Positions 37,394 to 46,977 of a stretch of DNA of 64,000 nucleotides are shown here, piece by piece. Location of the stretch: assembly GCF_024834045.1 (NCBI RefSeq), contig NZ_JANUXW010000009.1, positions 1 to 64,000 on the forward strand, given 5' to 3'. The notes beneath the pieces were generated by a model. The model had not been told where the DNA came from. It did no database searches and worked only from the letters and a program-made list of their open reading frames with translations. This DNA is from Neisseria montereyensis. GTDB lineage: Bacteria > Pseudomonadota > Gammaproteobacteria > Burkholderiales > Neisseriaceae. Both the position numbers and the translations under genes were made by a program. The number at the start of each line of letters is the position of its first letter. The stretch's first letter is position 1.

Positions 37394-37635
37394 GAAAAGC
37401 CATCAAGTGTTCTATACATGCAGACTTAGATGCCGAATGTTTTGTTTGCGGCATAAAATCGACTATTTTCAGTGTCATAAGATGAAAAATCTTATAGTTG
37501 GATAGTTTCATAAAGGGCGCGATTATAAATCGGAACCGTTGCATCTTGGTAAAGTATTTTTATTATAGTTGATGAAATTTAATTAATTATATTAATGAGT
37601 GTGTACCAATATGCTTAGAATTGGGATTAAGAAAT
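37394..37635. other. Non-coding spacer between rpmE2 and pta
   Basis: About 240 bp, AT-rich, no ORF or repeat recognised. Confidence 0.5.
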
Positions 37636-37660
37636 AGGCCGTCTGAATTTCAGACGGCCT
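37636..37660 (-). terminator. Uptake-sequence terminator of pta
   Basis: Opposed uptake sequences at 37636-37647 and 37649-37660 with almost no loop, 28 nt beyond the pta stop. Confidence 0.7.
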
Positions 37661-37688
37661 TTATGCTCGTTTAAGCAATCAGTGTTTG

Positions 37689-39194
37689 TTAACTCATTTG
37701 TACGGCTTGGATAGCAGTTAACGCAATAGTGTAAACAATATCGTCAACCAACGCGCCGCGTGATAAATCGTTCACCGGTTTACGCAGGCCTTGTAGCATC
37801 GGGCCGACGCTCAATACGTTAGCATTGCGTTGTACGGCTTTATAAGTACAGTTACCGGTATTTAGATCAGGGAAGATCAATACGGTTGCTTGTCCGGCCA
37901 CTTTGCTGTCCGGGGCTTTGGACTTGGCTACGCTCGGCACGGTGGCGGCATCGTATTGCAAGGGGCCGTCTACATCAATATCGGGGCGTTTTTCACGCAC
38001 TAAAGCAGTGGCTTGAGCCACTTTTTCAACGGCAGGGCCGGCGCCTGATGTGCCGGTTGAGTAAGAAATCATAGCCACTTTGGGAGGAATACCGAAGGCT
38101 TTGGCAGAGTCGGCAGATTGAATAGCGATATCGGCCAATTGTTCGGGAGTAGGCTCCGGGTTAACGGCGCAGTCACCATATACCAATACTTGGTTGGGCA
38201 ATAGCATAAAGAATACGCTCGATACCAAGCTGGCGCCCGGTGCGGTTTTAATCAATTGCAATGCCGGGCGGATGGTGTTGGCGGTGGTGTGTACGGCACC
38301 GGATACCAAACCGTCTACATCATTTTGCGCCATCATCATGGTGCCGAGAACAACGGTATCCTGCAATTGTTCGCGGGCTTGCTCAGGCGTAAGGCCTTTG
38401 CTTTTACGCAATTCGCACATTGGCTCTACATATTGTTCAACCAAGGTCGCCGGATCAATAATTTCGAGCGAATCGGGTAGGGTGATATGGCGTTCGTTGG
38501 CAACGGCTTCCACTTCGGCACGAGGGGCTAATAATACGCAGCGGGCAATGCCTTTCTGATGACAGATAACAGCCGCTTGTACCGTGCGCGGCTCGGCACC
38601 TTCAGGCAATACGATACGTTTGTTGGCTTTCTGTGCGGCGTCCATCATATTCACGCGGAATTGTGCCGGAGACATACGGCCGCTTTTTTTCAATAATAAA
38701 TCAGTATTAACAATATTGTCTTTTGAGCCGATATAGGTCAAACCGGTTTGTTCGGCCAATGAGGCACCGGTACCGGCATCAGCGGCGTCGAGCACGAAGC
38801 CGGCCAATACATCAGGGGCAGTTGCATAGGCTTGCTTGGCAGTATTGAGTTGTGCCGCCAGATATTCGGGTGTTCTGCCTTCGGCAGATACGGCAAAGAC
38901 AACATTGGCATCCAGTGATAAAGCCAGTTCGATATTGCGTGAAGATAGGAAAATATTTTCCGGATCGGGTTTAATCCCTTTGATAACAACGTTTTCTGTA
39001 TCTAATTTAGATACTTTGGTCACCAACATATCCAGCCAGTCATCACATCTGCCTTCGCAAAGCATTTTTTCTGCTTCGCCGGTTTCATCGAAAGCGCGGG
39101 AAGCGGTTGCATCCGGCAATGCCGCTGCTACGGCTTGGGTAACAGCCCAGCTGTCTGAGCGGGTGGATACGGGTACAATCAATACAGTAGCCAT
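37689..39194 (-). CDS. pta: Phosphate acetyltransferase
   Basis: Interconverts acetyl-CoA and acetyl phosphate. The protein has 501 residues: an N-terminal P-loop-like domain (degenerate, starting [22 protein letters not shown]) of about 170 residues, then the catalytic domain from about [18 protein letters not shown], including [30 protein letters not shown] and [12 protein letters not shown]. The E. coli enzyme is 714 residues; this form lacks the intermediate DRTGG domain. No ackA lies next to it in the window. Confidence 0.94.
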   Translation of the reverse strand: MATVLIVPVSTRSDSWAVTQAVAAALPDATASRAFDETGEAEKMLCEGRCDDWLDMLVTKVSKLDTENVVIKGIKPDPENIFLSSRNIELALSLDANVVFAVSAEGRTPEYLAAQLNTAKQAYATAPDVLAGFVLDAADAGTGASLAEQTGLTYIGSKDNIVNTDLLLKKSGRMSPAQFRVNMMDAAQKANKRIVLPEGAEPRTVQAAVICHQKGIARCVLLAPRAEVEAVANERHITLPDSLEIIDPATLVEQYVEPMCELRKSKGLTPEQAREQLQDTVVLGTMMMAQNDVDGLVSGAVHTTANTIRPALQLIKTAPGASLVSSVFFMLLPNQVLVYGDCAVNPEPTPEQLADIAIQSADSAKAFGIPPKVAMISYSTGTSGAGPAVEKVAQATALVREKRPDIDVDGPLQYDAATVPSVAKSKAPDSKVAGQATVLIFPDLNTGNCTYKAVQRNANVLSVGPMLQGLRKPVNDLSRGALVDDIVYTIALTAIQAVQMS

Positions 39195-39324
39195 AAATAA
39201 TTTTGTCCTTTTCTTTGTTTGTGAATATAGGGGAGCAAAGATGTTGCTGATTCTATCACTTAGACCGTGCCGGTTATACCGTTAATTACAATGTGACGGT
39301 AAAACCAACACGGCTTGCTGAGAA

Positions 39325-40317
39325 TTAGGAAAGTGATGCGACCAACACGGCTTTAATGGTGTGCATACGGTTTTCGGCTTGGTCGAATACCACGGATGCT
39401 TCGCTTTCAAATACATCTTCGGTAACTTCAACGCCGTCCATGCCGAATGTTTGGTAAATCCATTCGCCGATTTTGGTTTCGCGGTTATGGAATGCCGGTA
39501 AGCAGTGCATAAACTTCACATCAGGGTTGCCGGAGTCGGCCATCAGTTTGGCATTGACTTGGTAAGGTGTGAGTAATTCAATACGTTCTTTCCATACGCT
39601 TTCCGGTTCGCCCATAGAAACCCATACGTCGGTATGAATATAGTCGACACCTTTAACGGCTTCTTGCGGATTATCGGTTAACAATATGCGTGCCCCGCTT
39701 TTTTCAGCAATTTCATGTGCTTGCTTAATCAGTTGTTCAGACGGCCATAAGTGGCGGGGGGCGCCGATGCGGACGTCCATGCCGAGTAAAGCACCGCCCA
39801 ATAGCAGGGAGTTGCCCATATTGAAGCGGGCATCGCCCATATAGGTAAATGCGATTTCACGAAGCGGTTTTTGGCAATGCTCGCGCATGGTTAGCATGTC
39901 GGCGAGAATTTGGGTGGGGTGGAATTCATCGGTTAGGCCGTTGAAAACGGGTACGCCGGCATATTTGGCCAGATCTTCAACCGTGTTTTGGCTGAAGCCC
40001 CGGTATTCGATGCCGTCAAACATGCGGCCCAATACGCGAGCGGTGTCTTTGATGCTTTCTTTGTGTCCGATTTGGCTGCCGCCGGGTTCGAGATAGGTAA
40101 CCGATGCGCCTTGATCGTGGGCGGCGACTTCGAAAGCGCAACGGGTTCGGGTGGAGGTTTTTTCAAAAATCAAGGCGATATTTTTGCCGGTTAGGGTTTG
40201 TTTTTCAGTGCCGTTTTTTTTAGCGGCTTTGAGTTCGGCAGATAAATCCAACAAATGTTCTATTTCGGCAGATGTGTAGTCCAGCAGTTTTAAGAAGTGA
40301 CGATTTTTTAGATTCAT
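39325..40317 (-). CDS. argF: Ornithine carbamoyltransferase
   Basis: A 330-residue enzyme joining ornithine and carbamoyl phosphate to citrulline in arginine synthesis. The carbamoyl-phosphate motif [12 protein letters not shown] is at about residues 55-66, and [14 protein letters not shown] with the catalytic cysteine is near 271. The length suits the anabolic enzyme (or catabolic ArcB, which is very similar; no arc genes are nearby). It is transcribed alone. Confidence 0.94.
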   Translation of the reverse strand: MNLKNRHFLKLLDYTSAEIEHLLDLSAELKAAKKNGTEKQTLTGKNIALIFEKTSTRTRCAFEVAAHDQGASVTYLEPGGSQIGHKESIKDTARVLGRMFDGIEYRGFSQNTVEDLAKYAGVPVFNGLTDEFHPTQILADMLTMREHCQKPLREIAFTYMGDARFNMGNSLLLGGALLGMDVRIGAPRHLWPSEQLIKQAHEIAEKSGARILLTDNPQEAVKGVDYIHTDVWVSMGEPESVWKERIELLTPYQVNAKLMADSGNPDVKFMHCLPAFHNRETKIGEWIYQTFGMDGVEVTEDVFESEASVVFDQAENRMHTIKAVLVASLS

Positions 40318-40472
40318 GGCGGGCTTTCGGTTAATCGGAAACTATATTTTCAGACGGCCTGCGATAGGGCATGGAGGGAATAGTAGTTTATTTTTGATAT
40401 TCGTTCAAATCAAGCAGTTTGCGAATCGGTGCTGCCGTCATAATCAAAGGAAACGACGGCGGCAAATATTTT

Positions 40473-41582
40473 TCAGACGGTCTTTAAGCGATAAAGGAAA
40501 GTGGTTTCTTGCCGGCGTGCAAAGGCGAGCGGATCTTCGTTGTCATAGGCTTTGCGGTGTTTGGGTGCGGTGTGGGATACATCAATAAGGCTTAACGAGG
40601 CCGTCTGAAAACATTGTGCTAAAAAATCGGCTTTTCTTAAATGCAGGTGTTCGGCTAAGTCGGACATAATCAGCCATGCTTCACCGTTTTCATTCAGATG
40701 ATTTTTCACGCCATTCAGAAAGCTTTTCAGCATGGCGTTGTCAGGATCGTATAGTGCGGATTCGATGGCCGATGTGGGCTTGGCAGGCAGCCAAGGCGGG
40801 TTGCAGACAATTAAATCGGCACGCTCTTGCGGGAATAAATCGGTATTTTCTATATGGACGGCGTCGGCAAAACCAAGACGGCGGATATTGCTTTCGGCGC
40901 AGGTGATGGCGCGCGGGTTGGTGTCGGTGGCGGTAATATGCGGTACGCCTTTGCGGGCAAGTAGGGTGGCGATAACGCCCGAACCAGTGCCGATATCGAA
41001 AGCGGTTTGGCAATTTGGCGGTAGCGGTGCTTGTGCGATAAGGTCGAGATATTCGCCGCGTAAGGGGGAAAATACGCCGAAAGGAACATGGATTTCGGTA
41101 TTTAAAGCGGGAATATAAACGCCTTTTTTATGCCATTCGTGGGCGCCGATAAAACCCAGCAAAAGATTCAGCGGCAATAAAAAAGCTTGGTTGTTGGGTG
41201 TGCCGTATACGTCGGCTAAAGCATCGGCAATGATAGGCGCGCGCGGTAAATCCAAACTGAAACCTGTGCCGATTTCAACTGCCAGCATATTCACAATACG
41301 GCTGTTTTGCGCCTGCCGCATACGGTGGGTATGAAAGGCCGTCTGAATATCGGTGGCGGGTTTGGTTTTAGCTTTGTGAAGTTGTTTTTTGATAGCGACC
41401 AATACTTGTTTGGCATTGTGAAAATCGCCTGTCCAGACCGTTGCGGTGTTGGCATAAGCGTTTTTTAGAATGGAACGGGCATTACTTTCTTGCCGGTAAA
41501 CCGCTTGTTGCGGCGGCTTTTGCGTGCTTTCGTTGCGCCATTCGATGGTTGTTTCGTAATTAGTGGGAATAAAAATAGGCAT
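40473..41582 (-). CDS. Class I SAM-dependent methyltransferase (RlmG/PrmC-like)
   Basis: A 369-residue protein with a C-terminal methyltransferase domain: SAM motif I is FDIGTGSGVIATLLARKG near residue 195, and the catalytic NPPW motif (DLIVCNPPWLPAKP) is near 260. NPPW marks enzymes that methylate amide or exocyclic nitrogens (N5-glutamine, or N2-guanine and N6-adenine in RNA or DNA). The N-terminal 150 residues are a separate domain I do not recognise. The exact substrate is not readable from the sequence. One uptake sequence lies inside the reading frame near 41337, another near 40597. Confidence 0.75.
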   Translation of the reverse strand: MPIFIPTNYETTIEWRNESTQKPPQQAVYRQESNARSILKNAYANTATVWTGDFHNAKQVLVAIKKQLHKAKTKPATDIQTAFHTHRMRQAQNSRIVNMLAVEIGTGFSLDLPRAPIIADALADVYGTPNNQAFLLPLNLLLGFIGAHEWHKKGVYIPALNTEIHVPFGVFSPLRGEYLDLIAQAPLPPNCQTAFDIGTGSGVIATLLARKGVPHITATDTNPRAITCAESNIRRLGFADAVHIENTDLFPQERADLIVCNPPWLPAKPTSAIESALYDPDNAMLKSFLNGVKNHLNENGEAWLIMSDLAEHLHLRKADFLAQCFQTASLSLIDVSHTAPKHRKAYDNEDPLAFARRQETTFLYRLKTV

Positions 41583-41724
41583 GGGTTATATAGTATTTGG
41601 AATGAATAGAGGACGCCGCTCATTTTATCGCAATCGTTTTGCGAATCCCACGGAGTCGGGCATAGTTATGTTTTTCAGGCGGCTTGTTATTCAGGTAGAA
41701 CCGATTGATTACGAAGGAAAAAAA

Positions 41725-42621
41725 CTAGTCTTTTTTCCGTTTGGCTCTTGGGTGGGTGTCATCGTAAACGTTGGCTAGATGATCAAAATCCAAGCTGGTG
41801 TAAATCTGAGTGGTGGATAAGCTGCTGTGGCCGAGTAATTCTTGTACCGCCCGAATATCGTGGGCGGATTGTAACAGATGGCTGGCGTAGCTGTGCCGCA
41901 GCATATGCGGGGAAATGTGCTGCGGGCTGCCGTGGCGTAAAGCCCATTCACGCAGGCGGATTTGAATTTGACGGATTCCTAAGCGGCTGCCTTGACGGTT
42001 TGTGAATAAAGCTTTTTCGCCCTCTGCCGCATGGCGTTGTGCTAGATAGGCATGAAGTGCGGCAATGCTTTTTCGGCCAAGTGGAACGCGGCGTTGTTTG
42101 TTGCCTTTACCCCATACGCCGACCCAACCGTCGTCCAATAAAATATCATCCAAATCAAGCTTATGGATTTCGCCAACCCGTAAACCACTGCCGTACATCA
42201 GCTCAAAAATAGCATGGTCGCGCAAAGATAGCGGCTCATTGTCGGTGTCATGGTCTAATAGATGGTTAAGGGTTTCTTGTTCAATGGCTTTCGGCAATCT
42301 TGTAGGGATTTTGGGCGCACTCAAGCCACTCATCGGGTCGTGATTCATCAGCCCTTGTTGTTGCAACCAGCTACTGTATTGCCGCCAAACGGAAAGTTTT
42401 CGCGCCATACTCCGCTCGCTTGTTCCCATTTGCGATAGCTTTTTTAAGGCTGCGGTGAAGTGGCGGCGGTGTGCCGGTTCCGTATCGGTATGTTCGGGCA
42501 GCAGGCTTTGCAGTTGTGCCAAATCGCGACGGTATGCTGCAACGGTATGCACGGATTTCGCCTGTTGTTGCAGTGAGGTGATGTAGTTGTCTTGATAGTC
42601 AAAAAAATGGGCTAGCTGCAT
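41725..42621 (-). CDS. xerC: Tyrosine recombinase XerC
   Basis: A 298-residue site-specific recombinase that resolves chromosome dimers at dif with XerD. The catalytic residues are all visible: R148, K172, H239, R242, H265 and the nucleophile Y274. The N-terminal SAM-like DNA-binding domain covers about residues 1-100. XerC is favoured over XerD by the start MQLAHFFDYQDNYITSL and the housekeeping context; the choice between the two is not certain. There is no sign of a phage or integron nearby. Confidence 0.87.
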   Translation of the reverse strand: MQLAHFFDYQDNYITSLQQQAKSVHTVAAYRRDLAQLQSLLPEHTDTEPAHRRHFTAALKKLSQMGTSERSMARKLSVWRQYSSWLQQQGLMNHDPMSGLSAPKIPTRLPKAIEQETLNHLLDHDTDNEPLSLRDHAIFELMYGSGLRVGEIHKLDLDDILLDDGWVGVWGKGNKQRRVPLGRKSIAALHAYLAQRHAAEGEKALFTNRQGSRLGIRQIQIRLREWALRHGSPQHISPHMLRHSYASHLLQSAHDIRAVQELLGHSSLSTTQIYTSLDFDHLANVYDDTHPRAKRKKD

Positions 42622-42750
42622 AAAATACCGCCTTGGCTGGTTGGCGCGGGGGAGTCAGGCTTTGGGGTTGGATAAATGATTCCTTGTAATTTTTATAGGT
42701 AACAATAGGATACGGTAAATTTTGTCGTAAAGGCATAAAATCTTATGGTT

Positions 42751-43812
42751 TTAACGGCGGACAATATCGGTTAGCGGCCAACGCGGTTTAACATTAAATT
42801 TTCCGGCTTCCTGTTGGTTTTGCAAACGCATGGCGCCGGCAAAAGCAATCATAGCGCCGTTATCGGTGCAGTATTCCATTGGTGGAAAATAAACATCAAT
42901 GGTTTCAGCCGCCGGTTTCAGACGGCCTTTGCCTTTGGGTTGTACTTTCAGACGGCCTAATGCCTCACGAAGTTTCCAGTTCGCGCCTACGCCGCCGGCA
43001 ACCACAAGGGTTCGGAAACCGGTATCCAAAAGGGCTTTGTGCGCTTTTGCAACCAATACATCCACAACGGCATCTTGAAATGCACGGCAGATATCGTTGC
43101 GGGTTTGTTCGGGAATCTCGCCGTTGTGTTCCTCGCGGACTTTTTGCACGGCGGTGAGTACTGCTGTTTTCAAGCCGGAAAAACTCATTTGCAAATCGTC
43201 TGAATGCAGCATCGGGCGCGGAAATTGGAATGCATCCGGTGAGCCGAGTTTGGCCAGTTGTGAAAGTTTGGCGCCGCCGGGGTAGGGCAGGCCGAGCAGT
43301 TTGGCCGTTTTGTCAAAGGCTTCGCCGGCCGCATCGTCGACACTCTCGCCAAGTAAGGTGTAGTCGCCGATGCCGCGTACCGCCATAAACTGGGAATGCC
43401 CGCCGGATACCAATAAGGCAATAAAGGGGAATTCGGGCTGTTGTTCGGCAAGTAGAGGGGATAGTAGGTGACCTTCCAAATGATGGACGGGAATAACGGG
43501 CTTGTTGAGCGAAAAAGCCAGTGCATTGGCATAACTCGAACCGGCCAATAGCGCGCCACCTAAGCCTGGGCCTTGTGTGAAAGCTACGGCATCAATATCG
43601 GCATATTGAACATTGGCTTCTTCCAAACAGCCACGGGTTAGCGGTACCAGTCGGCGGATGTGGTCGCGGCTGGCAAGCTCGGGCACAACGCCGCCATATT
43701 CGGCATGCATTGCCATTTGTGTGTGTAGTTGGTGTGCCAACAATCCGCGTTCGGTATCATAAAGTGCTACACCGGTTTCATCACAAGAAGATTCTATTCC
43801 CAATACCAACAT
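42751..43812 (-). CDS. tsaD: tRNA threonylcarbamoyladenosine transferase TsaD
   Basis: A 353-residue ATPase-fold enzyme that, with TsaB and TsaE, transfers the threonylcarbamoyl group to A37 of tRNAs reading ANN codons. The start [17 protein letters not shown], metal ligands H111 and H115 in HHLEGH, and [10 protein letters not shown] are conserved. Near residues 290-305 the sequence contains two GRLK units, each encoded by an in-frame uptake sequence (42917-42928 and 42947-42958). The gene is on its own with an uptake sequence just upstream. Confidence 0.96.
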   Translation of the reverse strand: MLVLGIESSCDETGVALYDTERGLLAHQLHTQMAMHAEYGGVVPELASRDHIRRLVPLTRGCLEEANVQYADIDAVAFTQGPGLGGALLAGSSYANALAFSLNKPVIPVHHLEGHLLSPLLAEQQPEFPFIALLVSGGHSQFMAVRGIGDYTLLGESVDDAAGEAFDKTAKLLGLPYPGGAKLSQLAKLGSPDAFQFPRPMLHSDDLQMSFSGLKTAVLTAVQKVREEHNGEIPEQTRNDICRAFQDAVVDVLVAKAHKALLDTGFRTLVVAGGVGANWKLREALGRLKVQPKGKGRLKPAAETIDVYFPPMEYCTDNGAMIAFAGAMRLQNQQEAGKFNVKPRWPLTDIVRR

Positions 43813-43889
43813 ATTTAAGAGGCCGTCTGAAAAGTAAAAAACAGATTATTTTAGCGGATTTCTTGAGAGCATGTTTGTGTATCGCTTTA

Positions 43890-43930
43890 AGCCGTCTGAA
43901 ACGCTACATTGTTTTTGTTCAGACGGCCTT
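43890..43930 (-). terminator. Uptake-sequence pair downstream of the S24 regulator
   Basis: GCCGTCTGAA near 43891 and its reverse complement near 43919 form a stem with a 20-nt loop, followed by T on the - strand side. It lies about 65 nt past the repressor stop. Confidence 0.55.
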
Positions 43931-43993
43931 TATGAAATCTGCCCATAGGTTTGTTAATACGGTTTGCGTATGATTCGACTGACTAAAACAGGA

Positions 43994-44680
43994 TTAGATA
44001 TTTCTGCCAAACCATTCCACTCTGCCGATAATGGCAATGTCTTCATCCATATTATTTAAATGGATTTCAAATGTCGGGTAAGCTTCATTGGCCGAAATCA
44101 CATTAATGACGCCGCCGGGCATTAATTGCAAGCGTTTTACCAATAGGTTTTCATTTAAACGCAACACATACAAACCGTCGCGAGGTGTGGTTTCACCGTG
44201 GTTGATCAAAATAGAGTCGCCATCGTTAAGCACGCCTTCCATCGAATCGCCTTTTACGGAAATCACAGAAAGGTTTTTGGTGTCGCGTGTGATGTAGTTT
44301 TCTATCCAATACCGCCTAAAAGCCATTGTAAACAAAGGTTTTTCATTTTCTACCAGCCTTCCGTGTCCGGCGGCCGCCTGAATATCGTAGCGGGGGATAA
44401 ATACAAATTCATCAATATCAACCGGATTGCCGAGTGTGTCTTCCGCATGGTTTGCTTGCCGTTGCGCATCGGGATAAGGTTCGCCCTCACCAGTTAGCAG
44501 CCAATCTATGCTGCATCCTTTTAATTGCTTAATTTTTTTTAAGGTTTCTGCTTTGGGCAGGCCGCCTTCGTGCCAAATCCGGCTAAATCCGGCGATTGTC
44601 ATTTCAATATCGGCGGCAATTTTGGCCTGCTTGGCTTCGTCTTTCCAAAGAAAAGCTAATCTGTCTTTGAAAGTATCCAT
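43994..44680 (-). CDS. LexA/CI-like self-cleaving transcriptional repressor (S24 peptidase)
   Basis: A 228-residue two-domain regulator. The N-terminal 65 residues form a helix-turn-helix of the phage CI type (KIAADIEMTIAGFSRIWHEG and KAETLKKIKQL). The C-terminal S24 domain has nucleophile S146 in GDSMEGVLNDGDS and general-base K182 in LLVKRLQ. A candidate self-cleavage bond, A104-G105 in QAAAGHG, is present, so RecA-stimulated inactivation is plausible. No phage genes are nearby, so it is probably a domesticated regulator. It is divergent from a small exported protein across an operator-rich spacer. Confidence 0.82.
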   Translation of the reverse strand: MDTFKDRLAFLWKDEAKQAKIAADIEMTIAGFSRIWHEGGLPKAETLKKIKQLKGCSIDWLLTGEGEPYPDAQRQANHAEDTLGNPVDIDEFVFIPRYDIQAAAGHGRLVENEKPLFTMAFRRYWIENYITRDTKNLSVISVKGDSMEGVLNDGDSILINHGETTPRDGLYVLRLNENLLVKRLQLMPGGVINVISANEAYPTFEIHLNNMDEDIAIIGRVEWFGRNI

Positions 44681-44734
44681 ATTTATCCTTAGTTTGTATA
44701 TGGCTTTGATGTATACAAGGGTTGTTTTAGGTTT

Positions 44735-44815
44735 ATTTTATCTTAATTTTGAATAAAAAGTAAGTTTTATTTTACTTTTGGTAAGAAAAACTATTGCATT
44801 TTAAATTTTATCTTA
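44735..44815. promoter_or_regulatory. Candidate operator array between the S24 repressor and its divergent gene
   Basis: Two direct repeats of ATTTTATCTTA (44735-44745 and 44805-44815) flank a perfect palindrome with arms AAAAGTAA (44756-44763) and TTACTTTT (44772-44779) and an 8-bp centre. The rest of this 307-bp spacer is AT-rich without a gene. The S24 protein probably binds here to control itself and the gene at 44988. Confidence 0.5.
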
Positions 44816-44987
44816 GTAATATGGTAAAAAATTTAGATTTTACGAATATTGATTTTTGAATTGTAGTAAAAATAAATTATTAAGGCATTGAATTAAAGTT
44901 TTTCATACAAGATAGTCAGAATTAAAAATCATATCTAATGATATCGGATTTTTTAATTTGGTTAATCTAATAACGTATAGGGAGTCA

Positions 44988-45266
44988 ATGATGAAAAATC
45001 GTCGAAACAAAAGTTTCATGCTTGCCGGTGTTTTTGCTGTGGTATTGGCAGGGCTTTCTTCCGGTTCTCTTGGTGCAAAATCGGCAGAAGTATTTGCTTA
45101 TGAATTAGGGTGCGGTAGCTTAAATAAGCAGCATGCCGGAGAAATGAACAGTATCGAACGGGCGCTTTCACAAGAATGTGCTTCGGTAGAGGCGGCACAA
45201 GCATGGGAGCAATCTTATAATGGCTTGGATGCCGAAGGTTTAATGGATGGCGTGGTTTATGAATAA
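44988..45266 (+). CDS. Small exported hypothetical protein divergent from the S24 repressor
   Basis: A 92-residue protein with a signal peptide or N-terminal anchor (MMKNRRNKSFMLAGVFAVVLAGLSSGSLGA in pieces of positive charge then hydrophobic core). The mature part of about 60 residues has two cysteines (ELGCGSL and SQECASV) that could form a disulfide. AGGGAG precedes the tandem ATG. I do not recognise the family. Its likely control by the divergent S24 repressor is inferred from position. Confidence 0.6.
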   Translation: MMKNRRNKSFMLAGVFAVVLAGLSSGSLGAKSAEVFAYELGCGSLNKQHAGEMNSIERALSQECASVEAAQAWEQSYNGLDAEGLMDGVVYE

Positions 45267-45445
45267 ACGGGTTTGTTCGGAGTGTTGTCGCTGATGATAG
45301 ATAATTTTTTGATTTAAAAATAAATTTAATTAGATAAGAAATGGAAGAAAGGGCGGTAAGGAATATTTCAAATGGCCTATGGGGTATCTTTTAAACCAAC
45401 CTGTTAAGCATCTTCTAATTAGGAAGTAGGAATAATAAAATAGAA

Positions 45446-45470
45446 AAACGGTCGGCTAAGCCGACCGTTG
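45446..45470. terminator. Bidirectional terminator between the exported protein and slyD
   Basis: A perfect 9-bp GC-rich stem ACGGTCGGC/GCCGACCGT with a TAA loop; on the - strand it is followed by TTTTTCTA, so it mainly ends slyD. Confidence 0.85.
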
Positions 45471-45487
45471 CCATATTGAATAATATT

Positions 45488-45967
45488 TTAATGATGATGA
45501 CCATGTTCACCGTGTACATGGCCATGAGCAATTTCTTCTTCACTTGCTTCGCGCACATCTTCTACGGTTGCCTGGAAGTGAATTTTCATGCCGGCCAAAG
45601 GGTGATTGCCGTCAACAACTGCTTTGCCGTCGGCAACATCGGTTACACGGTAAACCCATACGTCGCCGGTTTCCGGGTCGTCAGCTTCAAACATCATACC
45701 GACTTCTACATCCACGGGGAAAACGTCTACACTTTCAATGCGTACCAATTCCGGATTTTGTTCGCCAAATGCGTCGTCCGGAGCCAGTTGTATATCAATT
45801 GTATCGCCGACTTCTTTGCCGTGTAAGGCTTCTTCCACTAAAGGGAAAATGCCGTCGTAACCTCCGTGGAGATAAACGATCGGTTGCTCTGTTTCATCAA
45901 TAAGTTGTTCGTTTGCATCAAACATTTTATAGTGAAGCGTGACAACGGAATTTTTTTGAATAGCCAT
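45488..45967 (-). CDS. slyD: FKBP-type peptidyl-prolyl isomerase SlyD
   Basis: A 159-residue cytosolic prolyl isomerase and metallochaperone. The FKBP part (VTLHYKMFDANEQLID, then PLVEEALHGKEVGDTIDIQLAPDDAFG) is interrupted by the insert-in-flap chaperone domain. The C-terminus is histidine-rich (HGHVHGEHGHHH), fit for nickel or zinc binding. The frame opens at 46123, but the ATG at 45967 with AAGGATC gives the standard start MAIQKNSVV. Confidence 0.94.
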   Translation of the reverse strand: MAIQKNSVVTLHYKMFDANEQLIDETEQPIVYLHGGYDGIFPLVEEALHGKEVGDTIDIQLAPDDAFGEQNPELVRIESVDVFPVDVEVGMMFEADDPETGDVWVYRVTDVADGKAVVDGNHPLAGMKIHFQATVEDVREASEEEIAHGHVHGEHGHHH

Positions 45968-46448
45968 GCGGAAGATCCTTATGCGTTTTATATAATTAAT
46001 GAAAAATAAAGTGATAATTGTAGCACAACATGAGTGAACAGAATGTATGAAAGGGACTATACAGCCTGCAAAAGTGATACGAAAGAGGCGGATGGTTACT
46101 TTTGCTATGTTGCTTACATGCAACTATTTGTTGAAATAACAATAAAATTCGATTTTATAAATTATTTTTTTTAATTTTTATTGCTTGAAAATTAATTTTG
46201 AAATATAGATGCGAAAATTTATTTTTTTACAAAAAAACGTAATTTTTTTTCTTTATATACCGAACTTATTCGAGAGTAAAGGTGACTAAACCACCATATT
46301 CTTGCTGAAAGTGCAAACTGTTTACATTGCATTGATTTTTCCTATCATGCATAATTGTCAAGGTTCAGCGATGAATTCTTATGAGGCTTATACTTAAAGA
46401 AGATTACCTCATATTTGTTTTTTAAATCGATTTAAAAGGTATTTGAAA
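45968..46448. other. 481-bp AT-rich spacer with promoter and palindrome
   Basis: No credible ORF. A promoter-like TTTACA (46321-46326), 16-bp spacer and TATCAT (46343-46348) point toward the lipoprotein gene. A perfect 18-bp palindrome TTTTAAATCGATTTAAAA lies at 46420-46437, 11 bases before the start, overlapping the likely ribosome-binding site. Confidence 0.5.
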
Positions 46449-46775
46449 ATGAAAAAATCTTTACTTGCTGCTGCTTTAATGTCTTTGTTCTTAGCTGCTT
46501 GTGGTGATAATGCACAACAAGCACAAGATGCTGCTCAAAATGCACAAGAAGCTGCTCAAAATGCATCTGAAGCTTTACAAGATGCAGCTACTGCTGCCTC
46601 TGAAGCTGCTGTTGATGCCCAAGAAGCTGCCTCTGAAGCTGCTGCTGATGCTCAAGAAGCTATGGCTGAAGGTGATGGTGATGCTGCTTCTGCTGTTGCT
46701 GAAGCCGCTTCTGCTGCCGATGCTGCCGCTTCTGCTGCTGCAACTGCTGCCGAAGCTTCTGCTGCTGCAAACTAA
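46449..46775 (+). CDS. Alanine-rich lipoprotein with heptad-like repeats
   Basis: A 108-residue lipoprotein with a clear lipobox (LFLAACGDN). The mature chain is almost entirely Ala, Glu, Gln, Asp, Ser and Thr, built of imperfect repeats such as AQNAQEAAQNASEAL and ASEAAADAQEAM, which favours a long helix or coiled coil, ending in an Ala/Ser tail. The frame opens at a TTG at 46443 but ATG 46449 is used here. It could be a Braun-type spacer or a surface lipoprotein; no lysine at the C-terminus argues against murein linkage. A strong terminator follows. Confidence 0.75.
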   Translation: MKKSLLAAALMSLFLAACGDNAQQAQDAAQNAQEAAQNASEALQDAATAASEAAVDAQEAASEAAADAQEAMAEGDGDAASAVAEAASAADAAASAAATAAEASAAAN

Positions 46776-46802
46776 ACTAAATCATCATATTTTCGGATAT
46801 GT

Positions 46803-46836
46803 AAAAAAGCGGGGTACGGATGTACCCCGCTTTTTT
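46803..46836 (+). terminator. Terminator after the Ala-rich lipoprotein
   Basis: A perfect 15-bp stem (46803-46817 and 46822-46836) with a 4-nt loop, ending in six T. Confidence 0.93.
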
Positions 46837-46977
46837 ATTTACTAGTATTAAACTCTTTTAATATCAATAGTTGTTTCAATATACTTTTTAATCTTATGTG
46901 TAAATATATATTTATATCTTTATAATTCATTTTGAAACTAAAGGCTATTGCTTATCATATTTTCAGATGGTATTTAT

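Noticed and set aside
41725-42621. Mobile-element integrase
   Set aside because: The tyrosine recombinase has XerC size and layout, with no attachment repeats, cargo or phage genes around it.
46501-46845. Leu/Lys-rich 114-codon frame overlapping the Ala-rich lipoprotein
   Set aside because: It is a frame-shifted reading of the Ala-rich repeats and runs through the terminator hairpin.
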